Source: Burkholderiales bacterium (GTDB taxonomy: Bacteria > Pseudomonadota > Gammaproteobacteria > Burkholderiales > SG8-41). From it: a stretch of 64,000 nt of DNA. Made by a program: the position numbers and the translations under genes. The DNA lies in NCBI GenBank assembly GCA_019634975.1, contig JAHCAI010000001.1:248001-312000 (forward strand). The letters are read 5' to 3'. The notes under the pieces are model-generated. The model searched no databases, was not told the origin of the DNA, and worked only from the letters and a program-made list of their open reading frames with translations. Of this stretch, positions 1 to 8,647 are shown piece by piece. Position 1 is the first letter of the stretch; each line of letters starts with the position of its first letter.

Positions 1-924
1 CGTGGCAATGCCCAGCTCGCGGCCCTTGCGCGACACCAGGCCGCTGATGAAGCCGATTTCGCTGGTGCGCCCCTTCAGGTGATCGTGGATCGGCGCGGTG
101 CGCCCGCCGCCGACATGCGACATCAACGTCTTCATCGTGGTGATCAGGTTCTCGTCGCTGGAGCCGGCGAATTCGTCGGCGCGCAGGCCGAACAGCGGCT
201 CCATGCGGTAGCCCAGCGCGGCGCCCACGGCGAGTGATTCGCGGCCCAGCTTCACCGAGATGTCGAACATGCCGGGCAGGGCGCAGGCCTCGAAGTTGCG
301 CAGTCCCAGCAGGCTGAAGGGACCCATGGTCATGGTGTTGGCGATCAGCTTGGTCCACTTCGCGCCATAGATGTTGTTGGTGATGTCGCAGCGGCCGACC
401 TTGCCCATGATCGCGGACACTTCCTTCACCCGCGGCGTCAGGCTGCCGTCGAGTTCGCCGACCGTGAACCAGCTGCCCTTGCGCGTGGTGTTGCGCTGGA
501 TCTGTCCCGGGGTGAACAGCTCCGCCTGCAGCTCGACCACGCAGCCGACCACGCGGCTGCGGCCGACGATGGAGGCGATATCGTCGTCGTTCATGCCGTT
601 CTGGGTGCCGACGACGACCGCGTCCGGCTTCAGCCAGGGCTTGATGAACTCGGCCAGCCAGCGCGTGTCGTTGGACTTCGCGGCAAGGAACACGATGTCG
701 AATTCGGTCTGCGCCGAGGACAGGTCGCAGAGGTTCAGCGCCTTCACCGGCACCTGGAACTGGGAGTCCTTGAACTGCACCTGCAGGCCGTTGGTTTTCA
801 TGGCCTTGACGTGCGCCGGCCACTGGTCGATCAGCGTGACGTCGAGGCCGGCATGGGTGAGGTCGGCGCCGATGCTGCTGCCGATGGCGCCGGTGCCGAG
901 GACTGCGATTTTCTTGTTTTTCAT
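1..924 (-). CDS. Ketopantoate reductase (ApbA/PanE) family protein, 3' end cut
   Basis: The frame runs open from ATG 924 (complement) to the window edge, so the C-terminus is missing; 308 codons are visible. The N-terminus has a Rossmann dinucleotide site, GTGAIG at about residues 10-15. The later block KWTKLIANT matches the Lys/Asn signature of 2-dehydropantoate 2-reductases, which reduce ketopantoate with NADPH. Many members of this superfamily act on other 2-keto acids. The neighbour is an MmgE/PrpD gene on the same strand 27 bp upstream, not a pantothenate gene, so a carboxylate catabolic role is as likely as pantothenate synthesis. The family call rests on the motifs; the substrate is unknown. 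Confidence 0.85.
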   Translation of the reverse strand, partial: MKNKKIAVLGTGAIGSSIGADLTHAGLDVTLIDQWPAHVKAMKTNGLQVQFKDSQFQVPVKALNLCDLSSAQTEFDIVFLAAKSNDTRWLAEFIKPWLKPDAVVVGTQNGMNDDDIASIVGRSRVVGCVVELQAELFTPGQIQRNTTRKGSWFTVGELDGSLTPRVKEVSAIMGKVGRCDITNNIYGAKWTKLIANTMTMGPFSLLGLRNFEACALPGMFDISVKLGRESLAVGAALGYRMEPLFGLRADEFAGSSDENLITTMKTLMSHVGGGRTAPIHDHLKGRTSEIGFISGLVSRKGRELGIAT

Positions 925-951
925 GGCGTTCTTGAAAATGAGGGTCGTGAT

Positions 952-2331
952 TTACCGCTTCTGCACCGCCAGTGCCAGCAGCTCCTGCACCGAATGGTTT
1001 TCGATGTCGAGCGCGACTTTGGCAATGGCGTCGACCGGGGCGGCGGGCAGGATGCCGCGGATTTTCTCGGTGACGCCGGCGGCATCGACCGGGTTGTCGA
1101 TGGAGCCGGTGGGGTTGAGTATGTCCTCGCGCACCCACTGGCCGTCCTTTTCCGCGGCGACCCAGCCGGCGAAGTGCTTCGGGTACAGCTTGTCGAGCCC
1201 GGGGTCATGCTCGCAGTCGAGCTGCGCGGCCAGCTTGACCAGCGCCGGATCGGACATGCGCTCGGCGGTGAACTGCGGCGGCAGCACCTGGCCGTCGACC
1301 AGCGCCGCGGCGATCACGTAACGCAGGCTCATCTGGGCGTTCAATGCGCTGCCCGGCGCATAGTCGAAGCCGCACTGGACGTCGACGACGTTGGACAGCC
1401 CCACCTTGACGCGGCGATTCATGTCCCAGGGCGCGCCGATCTTCCTGCGCACCGCCAGCGCGGCGTCGATGTAGGCATGGGTGCTGCCGCAGCAGGAATA
1501 GGGCTTGATCGAATTCTTTTCGGTGTGCCAGACGCGCCCGAGGTCGCGGGTCAGCTGCCCGACATCAGGGTCATCCGAATGGGCCTTCAGCACGCCGCCA
1601 TCCTCGTACTCGTAGATCTGCGTCGGACCGGTGTAGCCCATCGCCGCCAGTTCCGCGGCGAGCACCCCGGAGTGCACTGCCTTGCCGGCGTGGAAGCGCT
1701 TGCTCATGGTGCCGTCGGCATTGAAGGCCCAGGTGCCGGCGCCCTGGGTGCCGGCGAGGCCGAGGGCCCAGGCCGTGCGCTCAGCGTCGAGTTTCAGCAG
1801 CGAGGCGCAGGCGGCCGCCGCGGCGAAGGGACCGTAGATGCCGGTGATGTGCCAGCCGCGCAGGCGTGTCGCCGAGGGGTTCGAGGCGAGGCTGGAGCGG
1901 ATCATGGTTTCGTAACCCGCGGCGATGGCGGTGACCACGGCCTTGCCGTCGGAGCCCAGCTTCTCCGCCATCGCCAGCGCCGAGGGCACCGCGATCGCGC
2001 CGGCGTGCAGCTTGGCGTTGTGGTAATCGTCGAGTTCGAAGGCATGCGCCGCCGAGCCGTTGACCATTGCCGCATCGGCTACCCGCAGCGACGGGCCATT
2101 GTCGCCCCAGACCGTGGCGTCGCCCTTGCCGGAACTGCCGGCGCGCGCCCACTTCAGCAGCATCTGCGCCCAAGGCGTGCCGAAGCCGTAGATGCCGCAG
2201 CCCAGGGTGTCGAGGATGGCGATGCGCACCACTTCGCGGGTGCGGGCGGGAATGTCCTCGTATTTCAGGCCGCTGATCCAGGCGGCGAGTTCGCGGGTCG
2301 GTGCGCCCACGGCGCGGCGGTCGTCATTCAT
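952..2331 (-). CDS. MmgE/PrpD family protein
   Basis: A 459-residue protein of the 2-methylcitrate dehydratase (PrpD) / MmgE / cis-aconitate decarboxylase fold, close to the usual length. Segments such as AFELDDYHNAKLHAG and the C-terminal region rich in Gly and Pro are typical. I chose ATG 2331 because the mRNA carries GAGGAGG about 8 nt upstream; the frame could extend to 2385, but that extension has no good ribosome site. It is probably co-transcribed with the ketopantoate-reductase-like gene downstream and is divergent from a TcuA-like flavoprotein gene. That context suggests tricarboxylate or branched dicarboxylate breakdown. Family members act on methylcitrate, aconitate and others, so the substrate is not assigned. 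No other prp gene is nearby. Confidence 0.9.
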   Translation of the reverse strand: MNDDRRAVGAPTRELAAWISGLKYEDIPARTREVVRIAILDTLGCGIYGFGTPWAQMLLKWARAGSSGKGDATVWGDNGPSLRVADAAMVNGSAAHAFELDDYHNAKLHAGAIAVPSALAMAEKLGSDGKAVVTAIAAGYETMIRSSLASNPSATRLRGWHITGIYGPFAAAAACASLLKLDAERTAWALGLAGTQGAGTWAFNADGTMSKRFHAGKAVHSGVLAAELAAMGYTGPTQIYEYEDGGVLKAHSDDPDVGQLTRDLGRVWHTEKNSIKPYSCCGSTHAYIDAALAVRRKIGAPWDMNRRVKVGLSNVVDVQCGFDYAPGSALNAQMSLRYVIAAALVDGQVLPPQFTAERMSDPALVKLAAQLDCEHDPGLDKLYPKHFAGWVAAEKDGQWVREDILNPTGSIDNPVDAAGVTEKIRGILPAAPVDAIAKVALDIENHSVQELLALAVQKR

Positions 2332-2436
2332 GGCCGGTTCCTCCTCTGTGGCGGCTTGCGTGAGGGGGCAGCGTAACCCGATCACGCCTGCCCGGCATCA
2401 TCAAGTCCACATCAAGGAATATGCCCGCCCCTTGCC

Positions 2437-2466
2437 TTGACACCGTTTCCGCGGCCGACCCATACT
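2437..2466 (+). promoter_or_regulatory. Predicted sigma-70 promoter of the TcuA-like gene
   Basis: A perfect -35 hexamer TTGACA (2437-2442) is followed after 18 nt by CATACT (2461-2466, four of six matches to TATAAT). Transcription would start near 2473 and leave a leader of about 95 nt before ATG 2569. It lies in the 237-bp divergent gap between the PrpD-like and TcuA-like genes. Confidence 0.5.
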
Positions 2467-2568
2467 CGAAACGCCCATGCGGCCTTGCTGCGGCGCGCGC
2501 AGGAACGCAGCGCGCTGCGGCCCGCCACGGCGCTTTGCAAACCTGAACATTCAACAGGAGTCCAATAA

Positions 2569-4173
2569 ATGGATTACGACGTCATCGTCGTCGGCGGCGG
2601 CAACGCGGCCTGCGCCGCGGCCGTGTCGGCCCGCGAAAACGGCGCGAAAAAAGTGCTGTTGCTGGAAAAGGCGCCGAAAGGCCAGCGCGGCGGCAACACC
2701 CACTTCAGCGGCGCGATTTTCCGCTTCGTGTTCAACCATGTCGACGAACTCGACCGCTTCGTGCCGACCGCCGAGGATGAGTACCCGGGTTTCCGCGCCG
2801 GCGTGCCCGTGTACCCCAAGGAAGCCTTCACCGAGGACCTGATGAAGGTGACCGACGGCCGCAGCGATCCCGAACTGTCGGAGCTGCTGATCGACGAGTC
2901 CTATGACACCACCTGCTGGCTGCAGGACACGGGCAAGCATCATTTCGAGCTGGCGAAGTCCGTGATGGGCATCAAGGTCGGCGACAAGATCAAGTGGCCG
3001 CGCGGCGCGATCGTGCGCACCGTGCACGAAGGCGTCGGCCTGTCGCAGCAATGGTTCAGGACCTGCGAGGCGATGGGCGTCGAGATCCGTTATGAAGCGC
3101 ATGTGCTCGACCTCGCGCTGAACGGGCAGGGCGCGGTGAAGGGAGTGGTGGTGCGCGGGGAAAAAGGCCTGCAGACGCTGAAGGCCGGCGCGGTGGTCCT
3201 CGCCTGCGGCGGCTTCGAGACCAACCCCGCCTGGCGCACGCATTACCTCGGCCAGGAATGGGGCCATGCCAAGGTGCGCGGCTCCAATTTCAACTACGGC
3301 GACGGCCTGCGCATGGCGATCGAGGCCGGCGCAATGCCCTGGGGCCACTGGGGCGGCTGCCATGCGACGCCGATCGTCGCCAGCGCACCCGACTACGGCA
3401 AAAAGGAGCTGACGGACAAGACCAACCGCCTGTCCTATCCCTACGGCGTGATGATCAATGTCGAGGGCAAGCGCTGGATCGACGAGGCGGTGGATTTCCA
3501 GGCCTTCACCTACGCCAAGTACGGCGGCCTGATCCTCAAGCAGCCGAAGAGTCTGGTCTACCAAATTTTTGATGCCAAGACCATGCACCTGCTGGAGCCG
3601 CGTTATTCGACCAGCGAGCCTTACAAGTCCGACACGCTGGAAGGGCTGGTGAAGCAGCTCAACGTCGACCACGAGCAGGCAATGAAGACCCTGCGCGAAT
3701 ACAACGAGGCCTGCGGCCGCGGCGGTCCTTTCAATGCCGCAGTGCTCGACGGCCTGCATACCGAGGGCATCGATCCGCCGAAGTCGAACTGGGCGCAGAA
3801 GCTCGACACACCGCCCTATGTCTCGTGGCCGGTCACCGGCGGCATCACCTTCACCTTCGGCGGCCTGAAGATCAACAAGCGGGCGCAGGTCATCTCCACC
3901 GGCTGGAAGCCGATCCCCGGCCTCTACACCGCCGGCGAAATGGTCGGCGGCCTGTTCCACTACAACTATCCGCTGGGCACCGGCCTGATGTCGGGCGCGG
4001 TGTTCGGCCGCATCGCCGGGCGCGAGGCGGCGCGGGAGGCGGCGGGCGGCAGGGCCAAAGGAAAGCCGGCGAATAAAGACGCGGCGAAGAAGACGGCGGC
4101 AGGAAAAGGGGTTGCGAAGAAAAAGGCGCCGGCGAAAAAGGCTCCAGCGAAAAAGGCGGTGAAGAGAAAGTAA
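2569..4173 (+). CDS. FAD-dependent tricarballylate dehydrogenase (TcuA)-like flavoprotein with Lys/Ala-rich tail
   Basis: A 534-residue protein of the FAD-binding domain 2 group (fumarate reductase flavoprotein, 3-ketosteroid dehydrogenase, TcuA). The FAD Rossmann motif VVGGGNAACAAAV spans about residues 7-19. The C-terminal FAD/active-site block with GLYTAGEMVGGL and YPLGTGLMSG lies near residue 450-480. Overall it most resembles TcuA, which oxidises tricarballylate to cis-aconitate; the iron-sulfur partner TcuB is not nearby. ATG 2569 follows CAACAGGAG. The last ~38 residues are almost only Lys, Ala, Pro and Gly (about 15 lysines), like a histone-H1-type tail, and are not part of the enzyme fold. 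The divergent PrpD-like gene supports a tricarboxylate theme. The substrate is inferred. Confidence 0.82.
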   Translation: MDYDVIVVGGGNAACAAAVSARENGAKKVLLLEKAPKGQRGGNTHFSGAIFRFVFNHVDELDRFVPTAEDEYPGFRAGVPVYPKEAFTEDLMKVTDGRSDPELSELLIDESYDTTCWLQDTGKHHFELAKSVMGIKVGDKIKWPRGAIVRTVHEGVGLSQQWFRTCEAMGVEIRYEAHVLDLALNGQGAVKGVVVRGEKGLQTLKAGAVVLACGGFETNPAWRTHYLGQEWGHAKVRGSNFNYGDGLRMAIEAGAMPWGHWGGCHATPIVASAPDYGKKELTDKTNRLSYPYGVMINVEGKRWIDEAVDFQAFTYAKYGGLILKQPKSLVYQIFDAKTMHLLEPRYSTSEPYKSDTLEGLVKQLNVDHEQAMKTLREYNEACGRGGPFNAAVLDGLHTEGIDPPKSNWAQKLDTPPYVSWPVTGGITFTFGGLKINKRAQVISTGWKPIPGLYTAGEMVGGLFHYNYPLGTGLMSGAVFGRIAGREAAREAAGGRAKGKPANKDAAKKTAAGKGVAKKKAPAKKAPAKKAVKRK

Positions 4174-4230
4174 GGCTTGCACTGAGCGTACTGCCCGCGG
4201 ATTGCCGCAGGACTTTCGAAGAGCCGCAGC

Positions 4231-5133
4231 ATGGGCGCTCAAGCGAACATGGCCGGTACGCCGCGCTCCCGCAGCAGAATCCATGCGCTCGCCGCCCTCG
4301 GCGGCTTCCTGCTCGCTGCTGCGTGGGTGCTCTATGCCGTGTTCACCTCGACCAGTTCCACCGCGGCGATCGGCCTGGTCTTCGTGCCTTTCTACGGGCT
4401 CGGTGGCGCGCTGGCGGGATGGCTGCTGTCCTTTGCCGGCTTCGCGCTGGCCGATGCCTGCGCCGGCCGGCTGGGCTGGAACAGCGGCCGGGTGCTGTTC
4501 TCGCTGGTGCTGTTCGCGGCGGCGGCGCTGGCCGGCAGCGCGCTGCTGCAGCAGCGACATGCGCTGGCGGTGGCCTCTGATCCGCGGGCAACGCCGGAGA
4601 TGCTTGCGGAGATCAGCGGGTCATGGATTCCGCTGTGGCGCAGGAATGTCGATATCGCGCTGATGAAAAATCCGGCGACACCGGCCGCGCTGCTCGAGGC
4701 GGTGGTGGCGGACGGGCGCGACGGTTATCTGGTCTCGCTTGCCGGCGCGCATCCCAATACGCCGCTGCCGGCGCTGGAGCAGATTGCGGCCGGACCCCTC
4801 GGCTACGAACGCATGGCCGGGCTGGCGAGCCATCGGCGCATCACGCCGGCGATGGTGGAGAGGCTGGCGAACGCCGACCGCGGCGATTTCCGGTCCGAGG
4901 TGGAATACAAGCTGTACCAGACCCATGTGCTGGCGGCGCTGCTGCGCAATCCGGCGACGCCGCAGGCGGTGTTCGACCGCCTTGCCGCGCGCGAGGCGCC
5001 GGAATATTTCCTTGCGCTGGCCGTGGTCCGCTCGCCGCGCGCGGACTGCAGCCAGGTCGCGCGGGCGGGATCCACCGGCGGCGAGGTGCTGCACACGACC
5101 GCACTTGCCGAACTGAAGCGGCGCGGTTGCTGA
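4231..5133 (+). CDS. Membrane protein with LRV-like helical repeats, function unknown
   Basis: 300 residues. The first ~110 hold about three hydrophobic segments (near residues 19-36, 42-65, 80-100). The soluble part carries spaced, similar units built on N/H-P-x-T-P-x-x-L-E, for example NPATPAALLE, HPNTPLPALE, HRRITPAMVE and NPATPQAVFD, each followed by a short helix. This resembles the variant leucine-rich repeat (LRV) helical solenoid, usually a protein-binding scaffold. The start could also be ATG 4249; 4231 is kept because GAAGAG lies upstream. It stands alone between the TcuA-like gene and an antiporter. No function can be assigned. Confidence 0.75.
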   Translation: MGAQANMAGTPRSRSRIHALAALGGFLLAAAWVLYAVFTSTSSTAAIGLVFVPFYGLGGALAGWLLSFAGFALADACAGRLGWNSGRVLFSLVLFAAAALAGSALLQQRHALAVASDPRATPEMLAEISGSWIPLWRRNVDIALMKNPATPAALLEAVVADGRDGYLVSLAGAHPNTPLPALEQIAAGPLGYERMAGLASHRRITPAMVERLANADRGDFRSEVEYKLYQTHVLAALLRNPATPQAVFDRLAAREAPEYFLALAVVRSPRADCSQVARAGSTGGEVLHTTALAELKRRGC

Positions 5134-5326
5134 CATGGCTTAGAACTACGGCTTTGCCGGGGCCGTGCAAAGCGGGCGCACACGGTTTGCCCGTCCGGGA
5201 GGCGGATGCCTGCAGGGTTGCCCGCGCGCATGATCTGTTGCACCCTTGCAGGGCCGATTTGCCGGAATCGGCTGATCGACGCCCAATGCGGAAACACGCC
5301 GTTTCGCGCTGTCACCTGACGCCACG

Positions 5327-6994
5327 ATGATTCCAGAAGCCAGCCACGCCGCCCCCTTCGCAGAAATCGCGCTGCTGCTGTGCATCGCCGCCGGCGCGGG
5401 GCTGGTCGCGGTGCGCCTGCACCAGCCGGTGCTGATCGCCTACATCATCGTCGGCATCGTGGCCGGGCCGGCGGTGCTGGGGCTGGTCGAGGCGCACGAC
5501 CAGATCAACCTGCTCGCGCAGACGGGCGTCGCGGTGCTGCTGTTCCTGGTCGGGCTGCGCCTGGACCTGCATCACCTGCGCCACATCGGCCCGGTGGCGC
5601 TTGCCACGGGGCTGGGTCAGCTCGCGTTCACCATCCTCTTCGGATTCCTGATCATTTTCGGCATGGGCCGCGAGGTGATGGAGGCGCTCTATGTGGCGGT
5701 GGCGCTGACTTTCTCCAGCACCATCATCATCGTCAAGCTCCTGTCGGACAAGCGCGAGCTCGACTCGCTGCATGGCCGCATCGCGGTGGGTTTCCTGATC
5801 GTGCAGGACATCGCCGTGGTGCTGGCGATGATGGTGATGAGCACGCTGCGCGGGGCGGGAGAATCGGCGATTGCCGAGCTGGGACTGTCGATACTCGGCC
5901 GGGTGTCGGTGGCGGCGCTGCTGATGTATGTGCTGATGCGCCATGTGCTGCCGGCGGTGGTGCGCGCGATGGCGCGTTCCCAGGAACTGCTGCTGGTGTT
6001 CGCCATCGCCTGGGGCACCGGGCTGGCGGCGCTCGGCGAATGGGCGGGTTTCTCGAAGGAGGCGGGTGCATTCCTCGCCGGATTCTCGCTGGCCTCGACG
6101 GCATACCGCGATGCGATCGGCGCCCGGCTGTCGAGCATCCGCGATTTTCTGCTGTTGTTTTTCTTCGTTGATCTCGGCGCCAAGCTCGATTTTTCGACGC
6201 TGGGCGGAGAGCTGTGGCCTGCGGCGATCCTGTCGGCTTTCGTGCTGATCGGCAATCCGCTGATCGTGATGGCGATCATGGGCTACATGGGCTATCGCAG
6301 GCGCACCGGCTTTCTCGCCGGGCTGACGGTGGCGCAGATCAGCGAATTTTCCATCGTCTTTGTCGCGATGGGCATCAGCCTCGGCCATGTCGGCGTGCAG
6401 GCGCTGGGCCTCACCACGCTGGTCGGCGTGGTGACCATCACGCTGTCCACCTACATGATCATGTATTCGCAGGAGCTTTATGCGCGGCTGGGGCCATGGC
6501 TTGCCCTTTTCGAGCGGAGAAGGCCGCATCGCGAACTCGCGGCGGAGCAGCAGGGGGGCGCCGAGGCCGCGCCGGACGTGATCGTTTTCGGCATGGGGCG
6601 TTATGGCGAGCGGTTTGCCGCGAAGCTGGTGGAGGCGGGCTTCAGCGTGCTCGGCATCGAGCACGACCCGGAGCGCACGGAGGAACTGCGGCCCCGCGGC
6701 ATCCGTGTCAGCTACGGCGATGCCCAGGATCCCGATTATCTGGAAACCCTGCCCCTGGACGGCGTGTCCTGGATCGTCAGTACTTTGCCGGACCTGGAAT
6801 CCAACGGCGCCCTGCTGCATGGGCTGCGCCAGCGCCGGTACCAGGGCGATATCGCGATCGTGGCCCGCGACGAGGCACAGGGTGCCGCGCTCAAGCAGAT
6901 CGGCGCGCCGACCGTGCTCTATCCCTTCCGCGACGCCGTGGATTTCGCGGTTGAGCATCTGGGAACGCTGATCCGGTCGGAGAAGGCGGCATGA
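5327..6994 (+). CDS. Kef-type monovalent cation:proton antiporter with RCK (TrkA-N) domain
   Basis: 555 residues. The first ~390 form a CPA2 antiporter membrane domain with about 12 hydrophobic segments, including the family-typical LLFLVGLRLD and ALTFSSTIIIVKLLSDK. After a charged linker, a cytoplasmic TrkA-N/RCK nucleotide-binding domain begins with DVIVFGMGRYGERFA near residue 408. The layout matches KefB/KefC and YbaL, which exchange K+ or Na+ for H+ at the inner membrane under nucleotide or glutathione control. There is no adjacent KefF/KefG-type oxidoreductase. Ion specificity is not visible. The gene stands alone, 193 nt after the previous one. Confidence 0.93.
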   Translation: MIPEASHAAPFAEIALLLCIAAGAGLVAVRLHQPVLIAYIIVGIVAGPAVLGLVEAHDQINLLAQTGVAVLLFLVGLRLDLHHLRHIGPVALATGLGQLAFTILFGFLIIFGMGREVMEALYVAVALTFSSTIIIVKLLSDKRELDSLHGRIAVGFLIVQDIAVVLAMMVMSTLRGAGESAIAELGLSILGRVSVAALLMYVLMRHVLPAVVRAMARSQELLLVFAIAWGTGLAALGEWAGFSKEAGAFLAGFSLASTAYRDAIGARLSSIRDFLLLFFFVDLGAKLDFSTLGGELWPAAILSAFVLIGNPLIVMAIMGYMGYRRRTGFLAGLTVAQISEFSIVFVAMGISLGHVGVQALGLTTLVGVVTITLSTYMIMYSQELYARLGPWLALFERRRPHRELAAEQQGGAEAAPDVIVFGMGRYGERFAAKLVEAGFSVLGIEHDPERTEELRPRGIRVSYGDAQDPDYLETLPLDGVSWIVSTLPDLESNGALLHGLRQRRYQGDIAIVARDEAQGAALKQIGAPTVLYPFRDAVDFAVEHLGTLIRSEKAA

Positions 6995-7115
6995 GCCTGC
7001 ACCGGGCGGATGTCGGGCGCCCGATTGCCGCTGCGATTGTGCTTGACGCCCGGGATGCGCTGGGCGAGGGTAGGGGAACGCCGGCGCCGTGCCGGACGCT
7101 TGAAAGGGAAGCCAA

Positions 7116-8096
7116 ATGATGCGGATGCTCGTTGTTGTCGTTTATTCGTTGCTTTGCGGCCTGCTGGCGATGCCGGCGACCGCCGCCCAGGGCTGGGCAC
7201 CGTCGCGGCCGGTGGCCTTCATCGCCGGCTCGGCAGCCGGCGGCAGCCTCGACCTCACGGCGCGCACGCTGCAGCGCATCTGGGAACAGAACCAGACCGT
7301 GAAACCGCCGGTGATCGTCATCAACAAGCCGGGGGCGGGCAACAGCGTGGCCTGGAACTACCTCAACGAGCGCGGCGGCGACGGCCATGCGGTGGCCATC
7401 GGCACCACCAACCTGGTGTCCAATCCGGTGATGGGCGGCAATCTTGCAGGCTACCGCGACGTGACGCCACTGGCGCTGCTGTTCGACGATTATTTCATCC
7501 TGATGGTGCGTGCCGATTCGCCGCTGAAATCGCTGGCCGATGTGCGGCAGCGGCTGCAGCAGGATCCCGGTGCGCTGTCGATCGGCTTCGGTCCGGGGAT
7601 CGGCGCCGGTTCGCATTCGGCCGCGGCCGTGGTGGTCAAGGGCATGGGTGTCGATGTGAGGAAAAGCCGGATGATTCCGTACCGCTCCGCAGGCGAGGCG
7701 GTGTCGGCGATGCTTGGCGGTCAGATCGACATCGTCAGCGGCACGGCAGTCAACGCGCCGCCTTTCATTGCAGCGGGCCGCGTGCGCGCGATCGCGATCA
7801 TCGCGCCGCATCGGCTGGGCGGCTCGCTGGCGCATGTGCCGACCGCGAAGGAGCAGGGCGTGTCGGCGAGCTTCACCAACTGGCGCGGCGTGGTCGGGCC
7901 CAAGGGCATGCGCCGCGAGCATGTCGATTTCTGGGTGAAGGCGCTGAAGAGCGCGAGTGACAGCGAGGCCTGGCAGAAGGACCTCGAGCGCAATTTCTGG
8001 AAGGCGAATTTCCTCAGTGGTGCGCAGTTCGACAATTTCCTGCGCGGCGAGCTTGATACCTTCCGTGCGATCTGGGCTGACATCGGCAGCAAGTAA
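7116..8096 (+). CDS. Bug/TctC-family periplasmic solute-binding protein
   Basis: 326 residues with a Sec signal peptide ending near PATAAQG (residue ~24). The mature part has the Bug-family signatures: a Gly-rich first loop, INKPGAGNS near residue 70, and TAKEQG towards the C-terminus. These proteins capture carboxylates for tripartite tricarboxylate transporters or for signalling. GGGAAG precedes ATG 7116; ATG 7119 is possible too. It resembles the Bug protein at 61926-62927 (both share an NWR-(A/G)-(I/V)-(I/V)-GPKG block and a similar C-terminus) more than the two at 43.2 and 46.1 kb. No permease lies next to it, as is common for expanded Bug sets in betaproteobacteria. The ligand is unknown. 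Confidence 0.9.
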   Translation: MMRMLVVVVYSLLCGLLAMPATAAQGWAPSRPVAFIAGSAAGGSLDLTARTLQRIWEQNQTVKPPVIVINKPGAGNSVAWNYLNERGGDGHAVAIGTTNLVSNPVMGGNLAGYRDVTPLALLFDDYFILMVRADSPLKSLADVRQRLQQDPGALSIGFGPGIGAGSHSAAAVVVKGMGVDVRKSRMIPYRSAGEAVSAMLGGQIDIVSGTAVNAPPFIAAGRVRAIAIIAPHRLGGSLAHVPTAKEQGVSASFTNWRGVVGPKGMRREHVDFWVKALKSASDSEAWQKDLERNFWKANFLSGAQFDNFLRGELDTFRAIWADIGSK

Positions 8097-8107
8097 ACAG
8101 CCCTCCA

Positions 8108-8148
8108 GGGAAATTTTATAAGTAATTGATTATAAACATATTTTTTAA
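8108..8148 (+). promoter_or_regulatory. AT-rich leader, probable promoter region
   Basis: A block of A/T-rich sequence with several TATAA-like hexamers (for example around 8117 and 8130) fills the 61-bp gap before the 144-residue gene and stands out against high-GC surroundings. It probably holds the promoter for the NorQ/NorD-type cluster, but I cannot fix one -35/-10 pair. Confidence 0.3.
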
Positions 8149-8157
8149 GCCGCAAGT

Positions 8158-8592
8158 ATGACTGCAAGCGAGGGGGCGGATATATCAGCAGCCGGACTCG
8201 CCGCGGTGTTTGCCGAAGCGGATGCCGGCTTGTCGGCGCGCGAGGCCGCGATCGCACGCGGCGAGGCGCTGCCGCTGACCGGGACCGTCGAGGCCATGAT
8301 CGCGCTCACCCAGCGGCTGGTGGCCGCCTACGTTGCAGCGGCCGGGGTCAAGGCACCGCCTGCCGCGGATGCCGACATCCTCGAGGTTTTCAAGGTGCTG
8401 GTGAAGGGCGAGCCGACCTGGAACGCGATCCGCGACAACTGCCGGGAACTTGTTTACTACCGCAACTGTATTAATATGGGGCGCAGGGATGCCTTGCCGA
8501 AAGTCCCGGAGAAAATGGCCGTGCGCACGGCGCGGCATGTTTACCTCTACATCAAGACCCGTTGCATCCGTGAAGGGCGCCTGGCGGATTAG
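8158..8592 (+). CDS. Conserved-looking small protein upstream of MoxR/VWA pair
   Basis: 144 residues, no signal peptide or membrane segment. The N-terminal half is Ala-rich and helical; the C-terminal half holds NCRELVYYRNCINMGRRD and a basic helix ending CIREGRLAD. I do not recognise a named domain. It is the first gene of a likely unit: the MoxR-type ATPase starts 55 nt downstream and the VWA gene follows, so it may be an accessory protein of that pair. An AT-rich leader precedes it, with no strong Shine-Dalgarno site. Codon use matches the neighbours, so it looks like a real gene. Confidence 0.7.
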   Translation: MTASEGADISAAGLAAVFAEADAGLSAREAAIARGEALPLTGTVEAMIALTQRLVAAYVAAAGVKAPPAADADILEVFKVLVKGEPTWNAIRDNCRELVYYRNCINMGRRDALPKVPEKMAVRTARHVYLYIKTRCIREGRLAD

Positions 8593-8647
8593 GATTGGCC
8601 GGGTGGCCGCGTTTTGTTTGCAGACTTGAAATGACTCTGGAGCGTTG

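Noticed and set aside
5312..6958. 548-codon open frame opposite the Kef antiporter gene
   Set aside because: His/Arg/Gln-rich shadow of a membrane-protein gene; no recognisable fold.
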